A DNA stretch of 9,108 nt, from contig JBDHZU010000079.1 in NCBI GenBank assembly GCA_039812085.1, positions 1 through 9,108 of the forward strand, read 5' to 3'. The notes under the pieces are model-generated. The model saw nothing but the letters and a program-made list of their open reading frames with translations. It ran no database searches and was not told the origin of the DNA. Shown here piece by piece: positions 6,249 through 9,108 of the stretch (positions are counted from its first letter, which is position 1; the number at the start of each line of letters is the position of its first letter). Made by a program: the position numbers and the translations under genes. Source of the DNA: JBDHZU01 sp039812085. GTDB taxonomy: Bacteria > Actinomycetota > Actinomycetes > S36-B12 > UBA10799.

Positions 6249-9108
6249 CTTTCACCATCGACCAGTTGACCAACGTGCTTGGACATTCCTTGTCCGAGGA
6301 ACAAGTTGCGGCCGTGACCGCACCGTTGGATCAACCCTTGCGCATCGTGGCGGGAGCAGGCTCGGGCAAGACCACCGTGATGGCCGCCCGAGTGCTCTGG
6401 GCAGTGGGAACCTCCGAAGTGCCGCGCGACGACATCCTCGGATTGACCTTCACCACCAAAGCCGCCACCCAGTTCGCGCAACGCGTGCGTGGTCTGTTGG
6501 ACCGTCTCGATGCAGACCTTGCTTTGTCCGATACTGCAGGCGACCCGGGTGAACCGACCATCACCACCTACCACTCGTTCGCACACCGGCTGATTACTGA
6601 ACACGGACTGCGAGTGGGAATGGAGCCGGGAGCGCGCTTGCTCAGTGCCGAGCAGACTGCCCAGCTTGCCTACCGAGTACTGCGCCACACCCGACTCCCT
6701 CTCACCGGAATGTCTGGTGGCCCGCGTCAGTTAGTGCCCGCGTTAGTTGCGCTCGATGCTGAACTCGCTGAACAAGGAATCGAACCGGTCGACCTGATTG
6801 CCTGCGATGACGTGATCGTGGAACGGGCCATGGATGCGATCACGAACCGAGACATCAAGACATCGGTGAAGGACTCGCAGGTTGTAGACGTCGCTCGCCG
6901 TCGCCGACAGTTGGCGGGAGTCGTGATCGAACTGCGTGCGGCTAAACGAGCTGCCGATGTCATCGACTTCTCCGACCTGTTGCGGATCGGTCAGCGACTA
7001 GCCAGTGACGAGGTCGTCAGACAGCTTCTGCGTGATCGTCACCGGTTGGTCCTGCTGGACGAATATCAAGACACCTCTGTTGTGCAGGCCGACTTGTTGG
7101 GACGGCTGTTCGGTCAGGGGCATTCCGTCACGGCAGTGGGTGATCCGCGTCAGGCCATCTACGGTTGGCGGGCAGCCAGCATGACTGCGATGCGTGACAT
7201 GCCGGAACTATTTACCCGTACTGATGGAACACCTGCCCATACCCAGACCTTGAGCATCAGTCATCGCAACGGGCCTGTCGTGCTCACTGCAGCTAACGCT
7301 TTGGCGGACACGTTGGACTTGTCGGATGTGCCTGGCTGCGAGTTGCGGCCAACGGGTAATCGACGGGTTCCCGATGGAGTGCGAACCGCACTATTCGAGA
7401 CTTACGTTGAAGAAGTCGAGTGGGTCGCTGATCGGATCGCCGAACAGGTTGCTTCCGGTACGGCGCCAGAGGACATCGCTGTGCTGTGTCGCGTAGCCCG
7501 AGACTTCGTCCCCACTCAGGAGGCTTTGACTAGGCGAGGAATCAGCAGTCAGGTGTCCACGGTGTGTGGAGTGCTCAGCCAACCGGAAGCCACCGAGATT
7601 CTCAGTTGGCTGGAAGTCCTGCATGACGGTTCAGCCAATGCTGCTCTTATGCGTTTGCTGATGGGGTCGCGTTGGGCGATTGGCCCACGCGACATTGCGT
7701 TGTTGGGGGCACATGCTCGACGACTCCAACGTGATGGAGAAGGAGTGGGGTCAGGCGAACATCGGGTAGACGATCCCATCGCTTCGGCCGTAGTTGGAGT
7801 GGACGCCACTGATGTGACGAGCGTGCTGGATGCCGTTGAACAGGCTGCAGATGCCGGGGTTTCTTCCAGCGCCCAGGCCCGGTTACGTCAGTTCGTCGGG
7901 CAGCTTCAGCGAATCCAGGAACATGCAGACGGTTCAGTTGCTGATCTGGTGGAAGCAATTCTGCGCATCACCGGGTTGGAAGCTGAAGTCTTGCTCAATG
8001 CCCGCCGCGCCGTCGGTGATCACCAGCGAGGTCTGGCGGTCATCGCTCACCTTCGAGAACTCGCTCGCGGCTTCATCGATGTGGATGGTGACTCGTCACT
8101 CGGAGCGTTCCTGGGTTGGGTTGGCGGAATCGAACAGTTCGGGGGCGAACCTGAACTGGACATCGAATCCGATCCGGGTGCGGTGCAGCTCATCACTGTG
8201 CATAAGGCGAAGGGTTTGGAATGGCCAGTTGTCGTCATTCCTTTTCTGTCTCAACAGGTGTTCCCCTCTGTGCGAGGACGGTCGCGTTGGACGACGTCAC
8301 CAGCAGCTTTGCCGCATCGCATCAGAGGAGATCGGGATGCGCTGCCGGAATTAGTGGGATACGGCGCTAAGGCGCACGACGAATTCGCGAACGGTTTGCG
8401 GGAACACGCACTAGCCGAGGAGACCCGGTTGGCTTATGTGGCGGTGACTCGTGCGAGCCGGTTGTTGCTCGCTAGTGGGCATTGGTGGGGGCCAAGCCAG
8501 AAGCGTCAGCGTGGTCCTTCGTCGTTCCTCACTCAGATTCGCAACGCCACTGTGACTGATCCCGACCAAGACCCGTGGGTGGAAGAAACCGAGTTCGATG
8601 CCAATCCCGGATTCGGTACTGGTGCTCGTCGCTTGATCGATGTCACTGATTCACGACGGGAATACGCAAACCGTCGACAAGCGGCTGCTGACCTCGTTCG
8701 TTCTTCCCGCGGGCAACAGATTCACACCCCCATTGAGCTAACTGATAGCGAGCGACGAATCGTCGACCAGTGGGATGAAGATCTTGAGTTATTCACTCGT
8801 GAACGCGACTATCGATCAGCTCAACTTTCTGGATCACTGACCAGTGCAACCGGCATCGTTGAGGCTGCGCGCGACGAACGTGCCGCCGGTCGTCGAACCC
8901 GCCGACCAATGCCAACGGAACCTCTGGCTGCTCGCGAACGGGGAACTCGTTTTCACGCCTGGGTGGAACGTCGCTATGGCATGACACCGCTGACATTGGA
9001 TACAGCCGTGGAGCTTCCTGACGAGGTGAGCAACGGGGAACTCATGGACCCGTTCATCACAGGCGAGTTCGCTGGTCAGCAACCTGTCGGAGTCGAACTG
9101 CCATTCAC
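6245..9108 (+). CDS. adnB: AdnB-like subunit of the AdnAB helicase-nuclease (3'-truncated by the window)
   Basis: 954 codons are visible and the frame is open to the edge; mycobacterial AdnB is about 1,100 residues, so roughly 140 are missing. This is the expected lead motor, translocating 3' to 5' and powered by ATP. Motifs are canonical: EEQ (18-20), Walker A GAGSGKTT (37-44), TTYHSF (107-112), motif II LDEYQD (271-276), motif III GDPRQAIYGWRAAS (299-312), motif IV SISHR (337-341), motif V TVHKAKGLEW (651-660) and motif VI ETRLAYVAVTRA (726-737). GHWWGPSQKRQRGPSSFL (745-762) is a stretch I associate with actinobacterial members of this helicase family. The RecB-like nuclease begins near residue 860; RGTRFHAWVE (899-908) supplies the first nuclease histidine (H904). 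The Asp-Lys metal-binding core and any late cysteines lie beyond the window, so nuclease activity cannot be judged. The start is fixed by the ATGA overlap with adnA. The main alternative, a lone UvrD/PcrA helicase, is excluded by the partner gene and the nuclease domain. Confidence 0.93.
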   Translation, partial: MTFTIDQLTNVLGHSLSEEQVAAVTAPLDQPLRIVAGAGSGKTTVMAARVLWAVGTSEVPRDDILGLTFTTKAATQFAQRVRGLLDRLDADLALSDTAGDPGEPTITTYHSFAHRLITEHGLRVGMEPGARLLSAEQTAQLAYRVLRHTRLPLTGMSGGPRQLVPALVALDAELAEQGIEPVDLIACDDVIVERAMDAITNRDIKTSVKDSQVVDVARRRRQLAGVVIELRAAKRAADVIDFSDLLRIGQRLASDEVVRQLLRDRHRLVLLDEYQDTSVVQADLLGRLFGQGHSVTAVGDPRQAIYGWRAASMTAMRDMPELFTRTDGTPAHTQTLSISHRNGPVVLTAANALADTLDLSDVPGCELRPTGNRRVPDGVRTALFETYVEEVEWVADRIAEQVASGTAPEDIAVLCRVARDFVPTQEALTRRGISSQVSTVCGVLSQPEATEILSWLEVLHDGSANAALMRLLMGSRWAIGPRDIALLGAHARRLQRDGEGVGSGEHRVDDPIASAVVGVDATDVTSVLDAVEQAADAGVSSSAQARLRQFVGQLQRIQEHADGSVADLVEAILRITGLEAEVLLNARRAVGDHQRGLAVIAHLRELARGFIDVDGDSSLGAFLGWVGGIEQFGGEPELDIESDPGAVQLITVHKAKGLEWPVVVIPFLSQQVFPSVRGRSRWTTSPAALPHRIRGDRDALPELVGYGAKAHDEFANGLREHALAEETRLAYVAVTRASRLLLASGHWWGPSQKRQRGPSSFLTQIRNATVTDPDQDPWVEETEFDANPGFGTGARRLIDVTDSRREYANRRQAAADLVRSSRGQQIHTPIELTDSERRIVDQWDEDLELFTRERDYRSAQLSGSLTSATGIVEAARDERAAGRRTRRPMPTEPLAARERGTRFHAWVERRYGMTPLTLDTAVELPDEVSNGELMDPFITGEFAGQQPVGVELPF

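Noticed and set aside
5942..6688. A 248-codon minus-strand open frame across the adnA/adnB junction
   Set aside because: It is antisense to two strongly supported genes and has low-complexity Ser/Ala-rich ends; no family resemblance was seen.
6245..9108. Possible frameshift in adnB, because its frame has no stop in the window
   Set aside because: Hand translation gives one continuous frame with all helicase motifs in order; the gene simply continues past the edge.
1..9108. Mobile element, defence island or CRISPR content
   Set aside because: No transposase, integrase, direct-repeat array, tRNA-linked attachment site or compositional break was seen. The helicase-nuclease pair is better explained as housekeeping AdnAB than as a UvrD-containing defence system.

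Overview
The window looks like ordinary chromosome from a moderately high-GC actinobacterium. One 60-base row that I counted (3661-3720) is 58% G+C, and the rest looks similar by eye. The main taxonomic clue is a tandem pair of large UvrD-like helicase/RecB-like nuclease genes that match the actinobacterial AdnAB break-resection machine. The fused membrane protein with an integral lysyl-PG-synthase-type domain also fits this phylum.

Layout. (1) Positions 2-550, plus strand: the C-terminal half of a YeiH/UPF0324-type putative sulfate-exporter-family membrane protein, cut by the left edge. (2) Positions 566-2962, minus strand: a 798-residue multi-domain membrane protein. It has an N-terminal membrane bundle, a soluble kinase-fold-like middle that has lost the usual catalytic residues, and a C-terminal lysylphosphatidylglycerol-synthase-type membrane domain. 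It converges on gene 1 with a 15-base gap. (3) Positions 2963-3023: a 61-base divergent intergenic region. (4) Positions 3024-6248, plus strand: adnA, 1074 residues. (5) Positions 6245-9108, plus strand: adnB, overlapping adnA by four bases (ATGA) and cut by the right edge after 954 codons. I translated adnB by hand and it stays open with no frameshift.

How the genes work together. AdnA and AdnB are expected to form a heterodimer that unwinds and trims DNA double-strand ends for recombination. The sequence shows a clear division of labour. AdnB has textbook superfamily-1 helicase motifs. AdnA keeps its Walker A lysine and arginine finger, but its motifs II, III and V are degenerate, while its nuclease and four-cysteine iron-sulfur signature are complete. 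The two membrane-protein genes have no visible functional link to adnAB beyond proximity.

I found no tRNA or rRNA genes, CRISPR arrays, insertion sequences, integrase genes or phage genes. The region reads as core genome, so the findings are mostly about degenerate domains rather than a new system.
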